Below, piece after piece: positions 1-10,099 of a DNA stretch of 64,000 nt. The DNA comes from Gerris lacustris. Taxonomy: Eukaryota; Arthropoda; Insecta; Hemiptera; Gerridae. The notes beneath the pieces were generated by a model. That model was not told where the DNA came from and did no database searches. It was given only the letters and a program-made list of their open reading frames with translations. Each line of letters opens with the position of its first letter. The stretch's first letter is position 1. Both the position numbers and the translations under genes were made by a program. Where the stretch lies: assembly GCA_951217055.1 (NCBI GenBank), contig OX578280.1, positions 14,423,394 to 14,487,393 on the forward strand, given 5' to 3'.

Positions 1-821
1 AAACTTAGAAAAATGTAAAATGATGATTATAAATGAAGAAAGTGATCGCCGCACCCAAGACCTGCCCCTAGAAAAAGTTAATAACTTCTTATATTTGGGT
101 CACCTCCTTAGTATTGATGGGCAATACGCAGAAATTCAAAGAAGAGTAAACCTTGGTTGGAAAGCCCTATTGAGTAACAGAAGCTTCTTCAAGAGCAGAG
201 CACCCACAGACCTCAAGAAAAGGCTTTGGGAAACAACAGTGCTACCCGTCCTAACGTACGGCTGTGAGACCTGGAGGTTAAGTAACAAGGTAGTAGCGAG
301 GTTGCGAGTTGTGGAAAGAAACATGGAACGCTACATGATGGGCTACACCAGGAAGGACAGGAAGAGCAAAAAATGGCTCAGAACCAACTCAGGACTGATT
401 GACATTATAGAGAATGTGCACAATAGGAAGTGGAACTGGGCGGGCCATGTCATCAGGAGGAAACAAAGCAGCTGGAGTAAAGATATAATGGAATGGAGAC
501 CCTGGGACAACAAAAGGAAGCGAGGAAGACCGGAAAAGAATTGGAACGAAGAAATGTGGAAAACCTGCGGAGGGGCAACCTGGGCCCGAGTAGCTGCTCA
601 TAGGCAAGAGTGGAAGAGATTGGGAAGAGCTCATTATGAGGTTTACCACCTAGAAAACCTATAAAAATAGCTCAAACAGAACATCAACAAAAAATAAATA
701 AATAAATAAAATAAAAACATAAACAAAAATAAAATTATGTAACAAGAAGGGAAGAGAAATGTTAACCCAGTTTCAATCCTCAGCATGGCTGATTTTGTAA
801 ATAGGGGAAAAAGGAAAAAAG

Positions 822-860
<39 letters not shown>

Positions 861-931
861 GACTTGTACTTATAGATCTTTGCATCCCAAATTTACAAAT
901 AAAGGATTACATTACATTACATTACATTACA
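1..931 (+). mobile_element. RTE-clade LINE, 3' portion
   Basis: Non-LTR retrotransposon copy entering from the left window edge. It comprises the end of the reverse transcriptase ORF (2-664), a short A-rich 3' untranslated part with several AATAAA-like words (about 690-740), a long A run at about 822-858, and a terminal (ATTAC)n microsatellite at 905-930. Ending in a short tandem repeat rather than a plain poly-A is a known habit of RTE-type LINEs. It abuts a family A repeat that starts at 931. The 5' target duplication lies outside the window. Confidence 0.8.
2..664 (+). CDS. RTE-type reverse transcriptase, C-terminal part
   Basis: The frame is open from the window edge to the TAA at 662-664, so the protein begins upstream; the first Met visible is at 20. 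Numbering from that Met (214 residues), it carries FLYLGHLLS at 23-31 (end of the RT domain), then the thumb/linker signature LPVLTYGCETW at 75-85, WNWAGHVIRR at 138-147 and KRGRPEKNW at 167-175. This string of motifs is characteristic of the region after the RT domain in RTE-type LINEs. No stop or frameshift interrupts it, unlike every other retroelement piece in the window, so this is probably the youngest LINE copy here. The endonuclease and catalytic RT motifs would lie to the left, outside the window. It is not a host gene. Confidence 0.8.
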   Translation, partial: NLEKCKMMIINEESDRRTQDLPLEKVNNFLYLGHLLSIDGQYAEIQRRVNLGWKALLSNRSFFKSRAPTDLKKRLWETTVLPVLTYGCETWRLSNKVVARLRVVERNMERYMMGYTRKDRKSKKWLRTNSGLIDIIENVHNRKWNWAGHVIRRKQSSWSKDIMEWRPWDNKRKRGRPEKNWNEEMWKTCGGATWARVAAHRQEWKRLGRAHYEVYHLENL

Positions 932-1436
932 AGTTGAAATTTTGCATACCTGTTTCAATTGTGCATTAGATGGTGTATATGAAGTTTTATTAAAATCGTT
1001 ACGTTAGAACGTAAGATATCGGTAAAAAGGTTGTTTTCTCTATTATAAACGTTTAGGTCCGCTTTAATAGTTTTAGCGATCTTTATTAAGTCATAGCGGT
1101 GTCGCTGTTGGTTTTAGTAAAAAATGTTATTTGAAAAAAATGTTCGTCTCATCGAATAGATGATGATAGAATATTTTCCCATCCTGAAATTCCAATTTAA
1201 TTTTTGTACCTCTCGTTTACGCGAGCGTTGCGCGCGAACTCTTGGACGGCTCACGCTGTCCAACGAACTTAGCCTGAGTAAGAGGATCATGTATACCAAA
1301 TTTCAACTAAATCGGTCAACTTTTACTCAAGTTATCGTCACACGCGTGAACGTTACTGACAGACAGACAGACAGACAGACAGACACGGAGCATATTTCGT
1401 TGAATGTAGGAAGCTCGCTACGCTCGCTTCAATTAT
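931..1436 (-). repeat. Family A repeat, minus copy
   Basis: Reverse-complement copy of the family seen at 13826-14586 and 22792-23824. It has the GACA microsatellite (about 1359-1384), the CCGATTTAGTTGAAATTTGG core just before it and the palindromic GAAGCGAGCGTAGCGAGCTTC end at about 1410-1431. The other end is cut at the RTE LINE junction. Confidence 0.75.
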
Positions 1437-1789
1437 ACTTTCTTTTGTGTTTCCGTTTTATGAATGTATTCATTTAATTTATTAAGAAATTAACTTTAAT
1501 AATTATGTGAAATGGTTTTAATGGAGTGAGAATAGTTGAATTTAAAGAAACTTAGTAATTGGTGTGGAGGAATTTCTTAAAACTTTTAGAAAGTTTAATC
1601 CTGTACCCTTTAATTTTGATTTTCTCTTTTGTCTCCTGTATTTAATGATCCTGGATTAGTGCCAGTGAATACAAGTGCTCTCATTTTATCAATTTAAGGT
1701 CATTTCATTCAAGAAACTATTTATTTTAAAATCAATGTTATATTTTTATTAATTTCTAATTCTTGTTTGTATATTTGCTTAATTTTCAG
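1437..1789. other. AT-rich sequence upstream of the exon, likely intron
   Basis: No repeat family or ORF recognised. The last 40 bases form a pyrimidine-rich acceptor tract ending in TTTTCAG at 1783-1789. Confidence 0.5.
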
Positions 1790-1913
1790 GAGCACCACCA
1801 GCTCCTACCTGTGCCGTTGTCAAATATTCGAGTTGGGAGGAAATGAAAAATGAAGATATTGGAATTCAAGGAGCGCCCCTTGAGTTCACCCCGTCTATAG
1901 TTACTAAAATAAG
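1790..1913 (+). CDS. Probable internal host-gene exon, unidentified protein
   Basis: A 124-base segment sits between a good acceptor (T-rich tract plus TTTTCAG, 1783-1789) and a good donor (AAG/GTAATC, cut after 1913). Only one frame is open throughout. It begins with two bases completing a split codon (GA), then reads 40 codons starting APPAPTCAVVKYSSWEEM and ending EFTPSIVTKI, and leaves two bases (AG) for the next exon. Composition is clearly more GC-rich than its flanks and it resembles no repeat in the window. I do not recognise the protein. The residues are mixed polar with a proline-rich start, no obvious membrane segment and one Cys. No convincing partner exon was found in the remaining 62 kb, so any following intron would have to be very long or the next exon lies outside. 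Confidence 0.55.
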
Positions 1914-2224
1914 GTAATCATTGAATATTATTTCATTTCCATATTGTATTTTTTTTCTCTTTTTTTATTGAATATCACAACTAAATTAATCGTTAATGTT
2001 ACAAGTAATACTGATAATTTTTTTTCCGGACGGTGAATTACATGATAAAGGTAATTAATAATCCATTGATTTTACTCCTTTTGGCGTGAATGATTCAGAA
2101 TATGAACAAATAAAATAATAAAATAACAAGTTAGATAAGTAATAACTAATTAAAACAATAAACTGTATACTGTAAGTTGATTGATAATTATTAATTAATA
2201 ATATGTAATCCAATATTTAGAAGA
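1914..2224. other. AT-rich sequence downstream of the exon, likely intron
   Basis: Low-complexity AT-rich sequence with no ORF or recognisable repeat. Confidence 0.4.
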
Positions 2225-2640
2225 TCTTGGGGCCACTGCCTCCTCAAGCTGCGTCAACTGGCGTGGTGGGTGGTGGGTTATCAGGGATAAATTGGGAAGT
2301 AAGGAGTTTATCTAAAGGATTGGGGTGATTTAATAAGGACTCGTGGAATTTATGGTAACTGGATATAGATAGATCACGGACCAAAGGAATATTGAGATTA
2401 TTGTAGAGGGCGAGGTTGGATACATAATGTGGAGCATCGGTGATTTTACGAAGGATCTTTGGTGGTGGACGGGAGTTGGAAGGCTTGGTGCTTCGCCAAG
2501 TTGCTTTACCCCAAACTTCCACACCGTAGGTCCAAGCCGGTTTTAAAACTGTGCTATAGAAAAGGAGTTTATTACTCAGTATAATCAACGATCTAGAAGA
2601 CGAAGCAGCAACTTGAAGCGTCTTTGTCTTGAGATGTCAG
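2225..2640 (-). pseudogene. Jockey-clade LINE reverse transcriptase remnant
   Basis: Minus-strand reading from about 2590 to 2244 gives NKLLFYSTVLKPAWTYG, then VEVWG, ITDAPHYVSN and a HPNPLDKLL tail. This matches the C-terminal end of Jockey-type RT proteins, where NKLLLYKTILKP-WTYG-QLWG is followed by DAPWYVxN. Before residue 1 the homology continues in another frame (RRFKLLLRLLDR at about 2595-2632), so a frameshift has broken the ORF. The nucleic-acid-binding and catalytic parts are missing. It is a dead 5'-truncated copy. Confidence 0.7.
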
Positions 2641-2734
2641 TACGTTTAGTCTTAGTGTGTGATTGTCATTGTTTATTTATTAAGTGTCTTCTTAGTTAAT
2701 CTCCGACATCGTATGATTCCCCCATTTCATATTA

Positions 2735-3321
2735 TCTCCCTACATATCTTAACCTACATATCTTAAAAACTACACGTCATATTTTAATGGAATTTTTATA
2801 GTAGGTTATAATTAGCTCATTGTTGGTCCCATATAAGTTTCAAGCTTCTGCACCCATTTGTTTCTCTTCCACATGCGCACAAACATACATTTATTTACAC
2901 CTATAACTTCAAAAGTACTTATCTGATTTAAATGAAACTTTTATAGTTTATCGAAAGTAACCCGCAGGTATACCCGCTCAATTTCCACCCAGCATTGTTC
3001 AAACAAATAGGAAGCTCCTCGAAAGAGTGGCGCCACCAGGTTTCGGCCTGGAAACCATGATGATGGCACTTCTGGTTAAATAACAACTCCTGTTTGTATT
3101 ACAACCAGGAAGGGAGTCATGGCTAACGACCACATACATCTTCACATGAGACTGAAGATTTCGGTCCCTAACCGGGTTTGTTCAATGGGCCCACCTAAGT
3201 GGCCTGCGTCTTCGGGTGTAAAAGCCCCCCGGAATAAAATATATATATATATATATATAACCCGCAGATAGCCCCAGATTAATTTGAACCGTCTGCGCTC
3301 TTTAGCTTTCAGACTAAAAAA
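2735..3321 (+). repeat. Family B repeat, split by a SINE
   Basis: Right part of family B (cytosine-poor repeat whose full copy is at 56766-57357). The halves 2735-2967 and 3268-3321 join exactly if the SINE at 2968-3257 and one copy of the target duplication are removed. Confidence 0.75.
2968..3257 (+). mobile_element. SINE (family O) nested in family B
   Basis: Flanked by the 10-bp duplication TAACCCGCAG at 2958-2967 and 3258-3267, and ending in GGAATAAAA followed by (TA)n. The body (CCACCAGGTTTCGGCCTGG, CCTGCGTCTTCGGGTGTAAA) recurs in reverse at 50503-50795. There the same family carries a tRNA B-box like GGTTCGATTCC at its 5' side, which is lost here, so this copy is 5'-truncated. Confidence 0.75.
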
Positions 3322-3850
3322 AGCAACTTCCGAGCTTACCGAAGGTAACGGAAAATATGTGATCGTTCTGAAAAACGACACATATTTAGGTCTCCGATTT
3401 CAAAAATTCCAAGACAGAAATTCGTTTCAGACATCAGGGAACATTTTTGGTTCTGTGTCTGTCTGTCGATCTGTCGCTCAATTTTTGCGAACCAACATAT
3501 ACATATCTTAAAAACTAGACGTCCGATTTCAATGAAATTTGTATGGTAGGTCATAACTAGTAGCCTATTGTTGGTCCCTTATAAGTTTCAACCTTTTGCA
3601 CCTATTTTCTCTTCCACATGCCCACAATTCAATTTAATTTCAATTTTATTTCCACGTGTACATAGAAAATAAAAACATACATACATTTACAAACATTAAT
3701 TTATTTACGTCTATAGCTTCAAAAGTACTTACCTGATTTGAATGAAACTTTTACAATTTATCGAAAGTAACATGCAGATAGCCACAGATTAATTTGAACC
3801 GTCTGCGATCTTTAACTTTTGCTAAATTAATACTTTGATTCATGTAAAAA
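3322..3850 (+). repeat. Family B repeat
   Basis: Nearly full copy starting with CTTCCGAGCTTACCGAAGGT, containing the (GTCT)n tract at about 3456-3475 and the CCGATTTCAATGAAATTTG core at 3521-3540. It ends in a junction with a family D fragment. Confidence 0.75.
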
Positions 3851-3960
3851 ATATTTAAGTCCTATCAAAGCTTATAACCAAAAATTATATATTTTTGTAA
3901 TCAGCTCGACGTACCCTTTCATATGATACCCCACACGGTGCCCCCCCCCCCCCCCCCCCC
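3846..3960 (-). repeat. Family D fragment and C-run
   Basis: Reverse-complement of the central part of family D, including the GGGGTATCATATGAAAGGG module, followed by a run of about 20 C at 3940-3960. The same homopolymer sits at the same place in the D copies at 16853 and 38928, so it belongs to the element. Confidence 0.7.
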
Positions 3961-4039
3961 AAAAAAAAATGTTCTATATAAAAAATGTTATATATAAAAA
4001 TGTTTTATGTTATAATGTGTATGTTTCGTATCAATGGCA

Positions 4040-4110
4040 CAACAAATATTCGTTCTTCAGAACGATAACATAGCTTGTGTTACCTTCGGTAAGCTTGGAA
4101 GTAAAAATAA
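4040..4110 (-). repeat. Family B terminal fragment
   Basis: Short reverse copy of the family B left end (CGTTCTTCAGAACGATAACA then TACCTTCGGTAAGCTTGGAA). Confidence 0.6.
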
Positions 4111-4122
4111 TTTCTATATATA

Positions 4123-5773
4123 GGGTGACTGGCGATATATGTGAAAAAATGACGTAGGTTGTGCCACGCCTCAAGGGCTACAACAAACACTATATAATCC
4201 ATGGGTCAAATCTTAACCGTTCGTTCTCCTTTAAAATCAAATTTCATGATTTTTTTAAGATTACATACCTTTGCTCACAAAAATGCTTATTGCACCAAAA
4301 GTATAAAAGCTAGAATAAGATGTTTGGCTTCGTTGTAAAGCTGAAAAAACTTCATATAAGAAAACAACATTTTATACAAATTTTATTTTTAAGAAAAACA
4401 TTTTTAAAATATTTTTTTTGAGGTCCCATATCTTGGTAAAGAACCGAGCTCAAATTTTTCGGACTTCAGGAAAAACTTCCTTGTTGACTAACGTTTCGAT
4501 CAATATTAATATTATCACCCATTCATAAGGCGGAATTTTTAGTAAACTTCGTTGAAAGTGAAAAAGAAACATGTTTATTGTTGCTATTGTTGACACAAAG
4601 ATGAGTATACTAAACCAACCTTGCTTGTTTTTAATGATTTACTCACCTGTAAGTCAAGAATTGCAACAACAAACACGTTTCTTTTTTACTTTCAGCGAAG
4701 TTTAATAAAAATTCCGCCCAATGAATGGGTAATAATATTAATATCGATCGAAACGTTAGTAAATAAGAAAGTTTTTCCTGATGTCCGAAAAGTTTAAGCT
4801 CGGTTCTTTACCAAGTTATAGAACCGCAAAGCAATTGATTTTTAATTTTTTTCTTAAATATAAAATTTGTATAAATTGTTTGTCATGTAATTTGATGGCG
4901 TGAAAATTACAATTTTCTTATTGGAAAATTTGTCAGCTTTACAACGATACCAAACATTTTGTTCTAGCTTTTATACTTTTAAAGTGTTTTTAAGTGTTTT
5001 AAGGTATGCGATCTTAAAAAAATCATAAAATTTGACCTTGCGGGAAAACTGTTAAGATTTGACCCATGGTTTATATAGCGTTTTTTGAGCACATAAGACG
5101 TAGAACAACCTACTTCATTTTTACTTTCTCATATAAAGAGAAAGTATTGTGATGGCGCGAAAATTCGATTTTGAGATTTTGATGGATTTACACGTTTTGG
5201 GGTCCCCTGAGTCCAAAAAAGTGGTTTTTAAAAAATGTCTGTCTGTCTGTCGTCTGTCGTCTGTCGTCTGTCTGTCGTCTGTGCAGACGCCTGGAGCCTA
5301 AACTACTGAGCCGATTTTGACGAAATTTGACATACATGTTCACAATAATCATACCCCGAGGCGAAATCGAGAAATGAATTTTAGCTCCAAATTTGGGGGC
5401 GCTACCCCCCAAAAACTCTGAAAAAACATGAAAAAAAAAATATTTCTCGAAAACGGTTCCGACGGTTTTGTTTAAAAAATTCTAAAATGTAGTCCATTTG
5501 AATACGAATCCAACGATATAAGCCGTTTTCCCGGGAAAAATCTAGTTCCTGAGAAAAAAAGCTTAAAACGCGGACGGAGAGAGCCCGGGTTCGATTCCCC
5601 GCCCAGGAAAAGTGATTTTCATGATAAATTTTGATGAAATGTTTAATAATATTTAAATATACATTTGAAAACTAATAAATGGAAACACTGGGCTAAGTAA
5701 TTATAAACTCGTATATGAGAAAGTTTGTCTGAGTTGTCTCGGACCGATTTTTTCACATATAACGCCAGTCACC
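4123..5773. mobile_element. Long foldback DNA element (family T) with nested family C
   Basis: The termini are inverted: GGTGACTGGCGATATATGTG at 4124-4143 and its complement with one change at 5754-5773. Beyond the termini the arms pair over several hundred bases. For example GGTAAAGAACCGAGCTC at 4434 pairs with GAGCTCGGTTCTTTACC near 4797, and CGAAACGTTAGTAAA pairs with TGACTAACGTTTCG around 4490/4750. The turn is near 4610. The right arm is interrupted by a family C element at 5123-5752. No transposase is visible, so it is a non-autonomous foldback element. Flanks are TATATA-rich. Confidence 0.75.
5123..5752 (+). mobile_element. Family C element with internal B-box
   Basis: About 630 bp. 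It starts ACTTTCTCATATAAAGAG and, near the other end, has GTATATGAGAAAGT, giving a 13-bp inverted repeat ACTTTCTCATATA, followed by a conserved CGGACCGATTTTTT end. It contains a (GTCT)n/(GTC)n tract at 5237-5280, the GAGCCGATTTTGACGAAATT core, and a perfect tRNA B-box GGTTCGATTCC at 5588-5598 inside a T-arm-like hairpin. Other copies are at 20925, 28769 and 49763. Confidence 0.8.
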
Positions 5774-5779
5774 TGTATA

Positions 5780-6482
5780 TATACTAATAAATACGTGAAG
5801 AATTCATCATTATTGTCAAGCTAGAGATAAATAAATAAATAACAATAAAAAGAAAATCTTGAACAATAATACTAAAGTTATACTTAATTGTATTTCTACA
5901 TTTTCTATACCTCGTAAATGCGTTTGTAAAACTTTGTTACCGAGTTTCTCTCTCTGAGGTTTTGAAAATAGAATATTTTCTCGTCTTCTCTAAATTACAC
6001 AAGTTTCCTTCCTTTACATTTTATATAAAACTATTTTTGCATATTCCATATAAACTTGGGAAACAGCACTGTCTAGAATCTGGTTTTATTCTTGACAGAT
6101 TAAACTCGAAGGAAATTTCCCTTTTTATTGTTTATAAAACCCTTTTATTTACTCTTATTTTGATATACAGTGAAGTAAATCGCATTTCTCATTAAGATCG
6201 TTAAAATTCAGTCTTGTTTATAAGCTTATTGTTGTCGACGTCAATTTTAAAATATTCTTAACTTTCTAAATGCGCTTGCAGGTCTTGTTGTTTCAGGATC
6301 TCGTTTTATTGGATATGTTTCTCAATTTTCCTGGTTATAATTTATCCGCAATATCAGCCCTAAGTTTTAATTATTAAAACATTTATTAATAGGGTGGCCA
6401 TATTAAGTTTAGTCCAAAACGGGACATTGGAATTGGGGTGGGGTCGAGCTATTGCAGCACCAGATGAAAGTGAGGGAATGGG
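5780..6482. other. AT-rich sequence without recognised features
   Basis: A 77-codon ORF at 5962-6195 has no recognisable motif and AT-rich composition and is probably chance. A TIR-like word of the neighbouring hAT starts at 6483. Confidence 0.4.
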
Positions 6483-6699
6483 CAGGGCCGGATTGAAAGT
6501 GTGGACGCTCCTTTGGCCCAAGAGTTTTTACCGCCTCTTCATACCATTGGAGGGGGGGGGGGGGGGGCGGTCGACGAGGTAATTTTCCTTTAGAAAATAA
6601 TCTTTATGATAACAATTTGAATTTTTCCCATAATAACATCATTTATGGAAATAATTTGAGAATCAATTATTTGTATTTTGGGTGTATTAAGTAAATAGC

Positions 6700-6815
6700 A
6701 ATTAAGCAACAATGGGTGTATCAAGCAAAAGTAAATTAAGCAACAATGGGTGTATCAAGCAAAAGTAAATTAAGCAACAATGGGTGTATCAAGCAAAAGT
6801 AAATTAAGCAACAAG
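6700..6815. repeat. 34-bp tandem repeat inside the hAT
   Basis: About 3.3 near-identical copies of a 34-bp unit containing GGGTGTATCAAGCAAAAGTA. It is an internal expansion between the hAT 5' end and the transposase remnant. Confidence 0.85.
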
Positions 6816-6864
6816 GTCATGCTGTTTTTTTCTTTCTCTAAATTTTACTTCAAAAAAGGGTTTT

Positions 6865-7440
6865 AAGTAATCACTCATCTACAACATCATGCTCAAGATT
6901 GGGATACAAAATCAATAGTTCTCTTGTATGTTTGGTGATATCTGAGGCCTCCAGTCCTTTAATAACCTCGAATAATCCAAACCTGTTGTGGAGCTGTGTA
7001 TATTTATTTTTACGTCTCTTGACTTCGGAATATAAAATATCTAGTATAAATTTACAAGGGTTCACACAAAAGTTCTCAGATCCTGTAAATGTAACATCGC
7101 TGCTATGTCCACCATTTTCACCAAAGTATGTATATATCTTCCTTTGTGTCGGGAGTTTGCTACGTACTCGTTCTTATATTTTTCTCTTGCTGCACTTTCT
7201 AAGCCATCAAAATTTTTTTCTCACTTCATGAAGATAACTACAAAGAGACTCATTGTAAGTGATAATCTTCTCTAGCTCTTTGGTTTTACTGCAGTTTTAT
7301 GTTCACCTTATTAAACCAATTCAGTAGTAGCCCATAAAATAGCCGTGAATGTAGTTTCTAGTGATCTCAACTAAAGCATTGGCTTCAATTATTGTAGAAC
7401 TTAATTCATCACTGCCTTTAGCAATTTGATTCAATTTTTT
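6865..7440 (-). pseudogene. hAT transposase remnant (C-terminal half)
   Basis: Minus-strand pieces read SSTIIEANALVEITRNYIHG (about 7355-7405), ESLCSYLHEVRKKF (about 7212-7253) and then a continuous run from about 7065 down to 6871: NPCKFILDILYSEVKRRKNK, LHNRFGLFEVIKGLEASDIT and ending NLEHDVVDE. The pattern of a long helix with RR(K)xxY followed by FGxxxxI and an LxxxYP segment is seen in the ZMYM1/TTF-type hAT transposases of animals. Several stops and frameshifts separate the pieces, so no functional enzyme is encoded. The C-terminal dimerisation part is missing or unrecognisable. Confidence 0.6.
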
Positions 7441-7869
7441 TAATGCCTTCTCTGTTTTCATTTTTACAACTCGGCAGGCGTTGTGTCGAAAAGACCACCG
7501 AGTCTTTGATAGATTGATTTTGTAGTTGTAAAGGAAACTTTTTCTTTAGGATAACACATCTATGTGTTGAGGCACTCAAGAAATGAAAAAGTTTCTGCAG
7601 CAATCAACAAATACGCACACCAGTAAACTGTATAAAAGAAAATTAAATTGACATTTCTTAACTCATTATAAACCTTTTCTTTATTTGAACATTTTTTTAA
7701 CAGCCTGCGCCCCCTAGCATTGTGCGCCCCTAGGCCAGGGCCTAGTGGTAAATCCAGCCCTGGGAATGGGACCCTGAACATAGAAAAATTTTAATCAACA
7801 GACTTACAAATAATTATCAAATCTAAATATTCTTGTACACTATTACATAAGTTAGCTAATAAAAAAGTC

Positions 7870-9096
7870 CAGTCATGCATTATGACTTAATGAGCGAATT
7901 TTCAAAGAAATCTGACTTATGATAATATAGGAAAATTTTGGTTTAGAATTTGGATGGGTGAAAAAAAAAAATTCACACTGATGTACGGGCTACAAAAGTC
8001 CAAATTGAATTTACCCTTCAAGATGCATGTCGTTGGAAAGCTCTTTAAGATTACAGTAATTGTTTGTTATGTACACTTTTGTCATATTTTCATAAAAGAG
8101 GGGGGTAAACTGGAAATAAATTGGTAGTGCGTGAAGTCTCACGTAAAAAGGGTTTCGTTGGTGTTGTAAACATGAAATTAGTAAAGGAGGGAGGGGTAAG
8201 GTTTTGATGTTGAAAATGTAAATTAAACGCTTTCCACGAGTGTTATATATTTTTGTAATCTACTCTTCAATATCTTTCATTTGAAGAGATATTGTATATA
8301 CATCAGATACTTCCCTCAAAATTTAAAAAAAAATATATTTCTTCCCGTGACAGCAATCAGCCGCCATCTTGGATTCCCAGTTAATCCGACCAAGTTGCTA
8401 TTCATATTTTTTCTTTGGCCCATCAGACCGCACATTTTTCATATTTTTAGTAACAGCGGAAATAAAGTTTTAGGGGGGGGGGGGGGGGGGAGGGGGACGC
8501 AAAATGTTGATGTTTTTTGATACAATGGTGTGTAAAATTAAACGCTTTCCACTAGTGTTATATATTTTTGTAATCTACTCTTCAATACCTTTTATTTGAT
8601 ACCCCACTCAAAATGTTTAAAAAAATATATTTTTTGCATGACGCGAGTTATCCGCCATTTTGGATTTAAACAGCTGATAATTTTGAGTTCGCTATATTTT
8701 TCCTGTGTGCGCGTCAAAACGATCTTTAATATTGGAAAGTCCCATGTTTTTATTTCTTTTTATTCAAAGGTTATTGGAATCGTACAGAGTGACAGACAGA
8801 CACATGAACGAAACTATAAGGGTTTCCTTTTTTTGGTTTTACCAACGAAATCCTAAAATCACGTTTTATGCTATTTTTGACCCTAAATTGTCAAAATATG
8901 ACCCCAAAATGAACTCCAAAAATTCTGGCCAACGAACTCATCCTTTCTTTTGATATTATTGAAATTTTAAAATTCGTTTGGATTTTTTTAAGTGCATCCT
9001 AGCGTGAGATATTGTCTTGGAGTGACTCATACATATATACATATATACATACATACATACATACATGCATACATAGATACATAAAAAAAAGTGTTA
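7870..9096 (-). mobile_element. Family E repeat split by family U
   Basis: The parts 7870-8110 and 8865-9096 match, in reverse, the continuous family E copy at 36444-37027 (AGCGAATTTTC end, ATGCATGTCGTTGGAAAGCT, CACTCC and a TACA/ACAT microsatellite). The break falls where copy 36444 is continuous, so 8111-8864 is an insertion. Confidence 0.7.
8111..8864 (-). repeat. Family U repeat inserted in family E
   Basis: Contains two diverged copies of one block (8225-8300 and 8530-8605, both with TTATATATTTTTGTAATCTA) separated by an 18-G run at about 8473-8490, plus a GACAGACAGACA tract near 8791. The block is the reverse of a module shared with families D and V (GGGGTATCA...GATTACAAAAATATATAA). 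Confidence 0.6.
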
Positions 9097-9273
9097 CGCG
9101 GACACACTCATCAAATGTTATTGTTAATCAAATGTTACTAAAGTTTTAATTTCGTTTTCGAAAGAGTGCCTGCCTGAGACACTGATCTCCGTTTAAAGCA
9201 AGGATCTTATAAAGTAGGGATGGAGCACTAAGCGAAAAAAGTGTTGCCAAGAACTTGGAAAATCTAGTAGGAT

Positions 9274-9564
9274 CAAGGATCTTATATAAAGGGGATAGAG
9301 GGTTGAGGCAAAAAAGTGACCCCATGAAGATATGTAAAATATTAGCTCCAATGGGACAAATTACCTTCCTCTTGGTTATAGGTTACCAAGAATTTGTTTA
9401 TAAGTGTCAGGTTATAACCTGTTAAAAAAGGTAATTTGTCCCAGTTCAAAGGTCGTGGAGCATGCGCAGTATGATTTTTTCTCCAATTTCTCTTACCTTC
9501 ATGGGGTCACTTTTTTGCCTTAAACCCCTTCTTAACATTACATCCGCTTTATATAAGATCCTTG
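9274..9564. mobile_element. 291-bp MITE with 8-bp target duplication
   Basis: Inverted ends CAAGGATCTTATATAAAG (from 9274) and its complement (to 9564), and further paired subterminal sequence around GGCAAAAAAGTGACCCCATG. Identical 8-bp flanks AGTAGGAT at 9266-9273 and 9565-9572. The 8-bp duplication is consistent with a hAT-type non-autonomous element. A lone end of the same family lies at about 9200-9216. Confidence 0.85.
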
Positions 9565-9596
9565 AGTAGGATAGATTACCTTCCCGTATGGTTATA

Positions 9597-10090
9597 TATA
9601 ACTATAGAAGATGAAGAAGAATGTGATCGGATATTCAATATGGCGGCCATTTATATGTGTTATTAGACGTGAGGATTATCTAGAACTAATTGCAGGTGTT
9701 GTTGATTATAACTTTCTTATTCAGCATAGGATGATAAGAAGAATGTTTTGTTTTTTATCTTCGAAAAACTTATTATTTGACTTTCTTAAACATAATCTTT
9801 CAATTTCCCAGAAGTCAGTGTAAAAGGATAAAAACAAGAGTTTTCGTTCTGTTTGAACAAAAAAAGAGAGAATCGTGGAGCAGGTGTGATGTGGGGGAAC
9901 GAGTCAATTCCAATTCCACGAATTTGTTTTATAAGGTTTATTTCATTTTTTATATGTCTCAGTAAACTCATTTAACTTTTAAAATGACATAAATAATGGA
10001 CATTCGACTTTGCAGTCAAATCTTTTTTTTTTAAGATAGAAACCTTTATTTTTATTTGTAAAATAGAAAATAAACATGGAAATCACAGTG
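9597..10090. other. AT-rich sequence, no supported gene
   Basis: Short overlapping ORFs at 9611-9971 on both strands have no recognisable motif and are probably chance. Confidence 0.4.
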
Positions 10091-10099
10091 AAAAACAAA

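Larger units (their letters stand above)
6483..7762 (-). mobile_element. hAT DNA transposon, decayed, with perfect 8-bp target duplication
   Basis: The termini CAGGGCCGGATT (6483-6494) and its inverted partner AATCCAGCCCTG (7751-7762) are flanked by identical 8-bp copies GGAATGGG (6475-6482 and 7763-7770). CAGGG-type ends plus an 8-bp duplication define the hAT superfamily. The right subterminal region with GCGCCCCTAGGCCAGGGCC is the usual one for animal hAT elements. The interior holds a broken transposase on the minus strand, a 16-G run at 6549-6565 and a 34-bp tandem repeat. Insertion is recent enough for an unmutated duplication, although the coding part is dead. Confidence 0.88.

Noticed and set aside
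905..930. Telomere-like repeat
   Set aside because: (ATTAC)n is short and forms the tail of the RTE LINE; it is not a telomeric motif.
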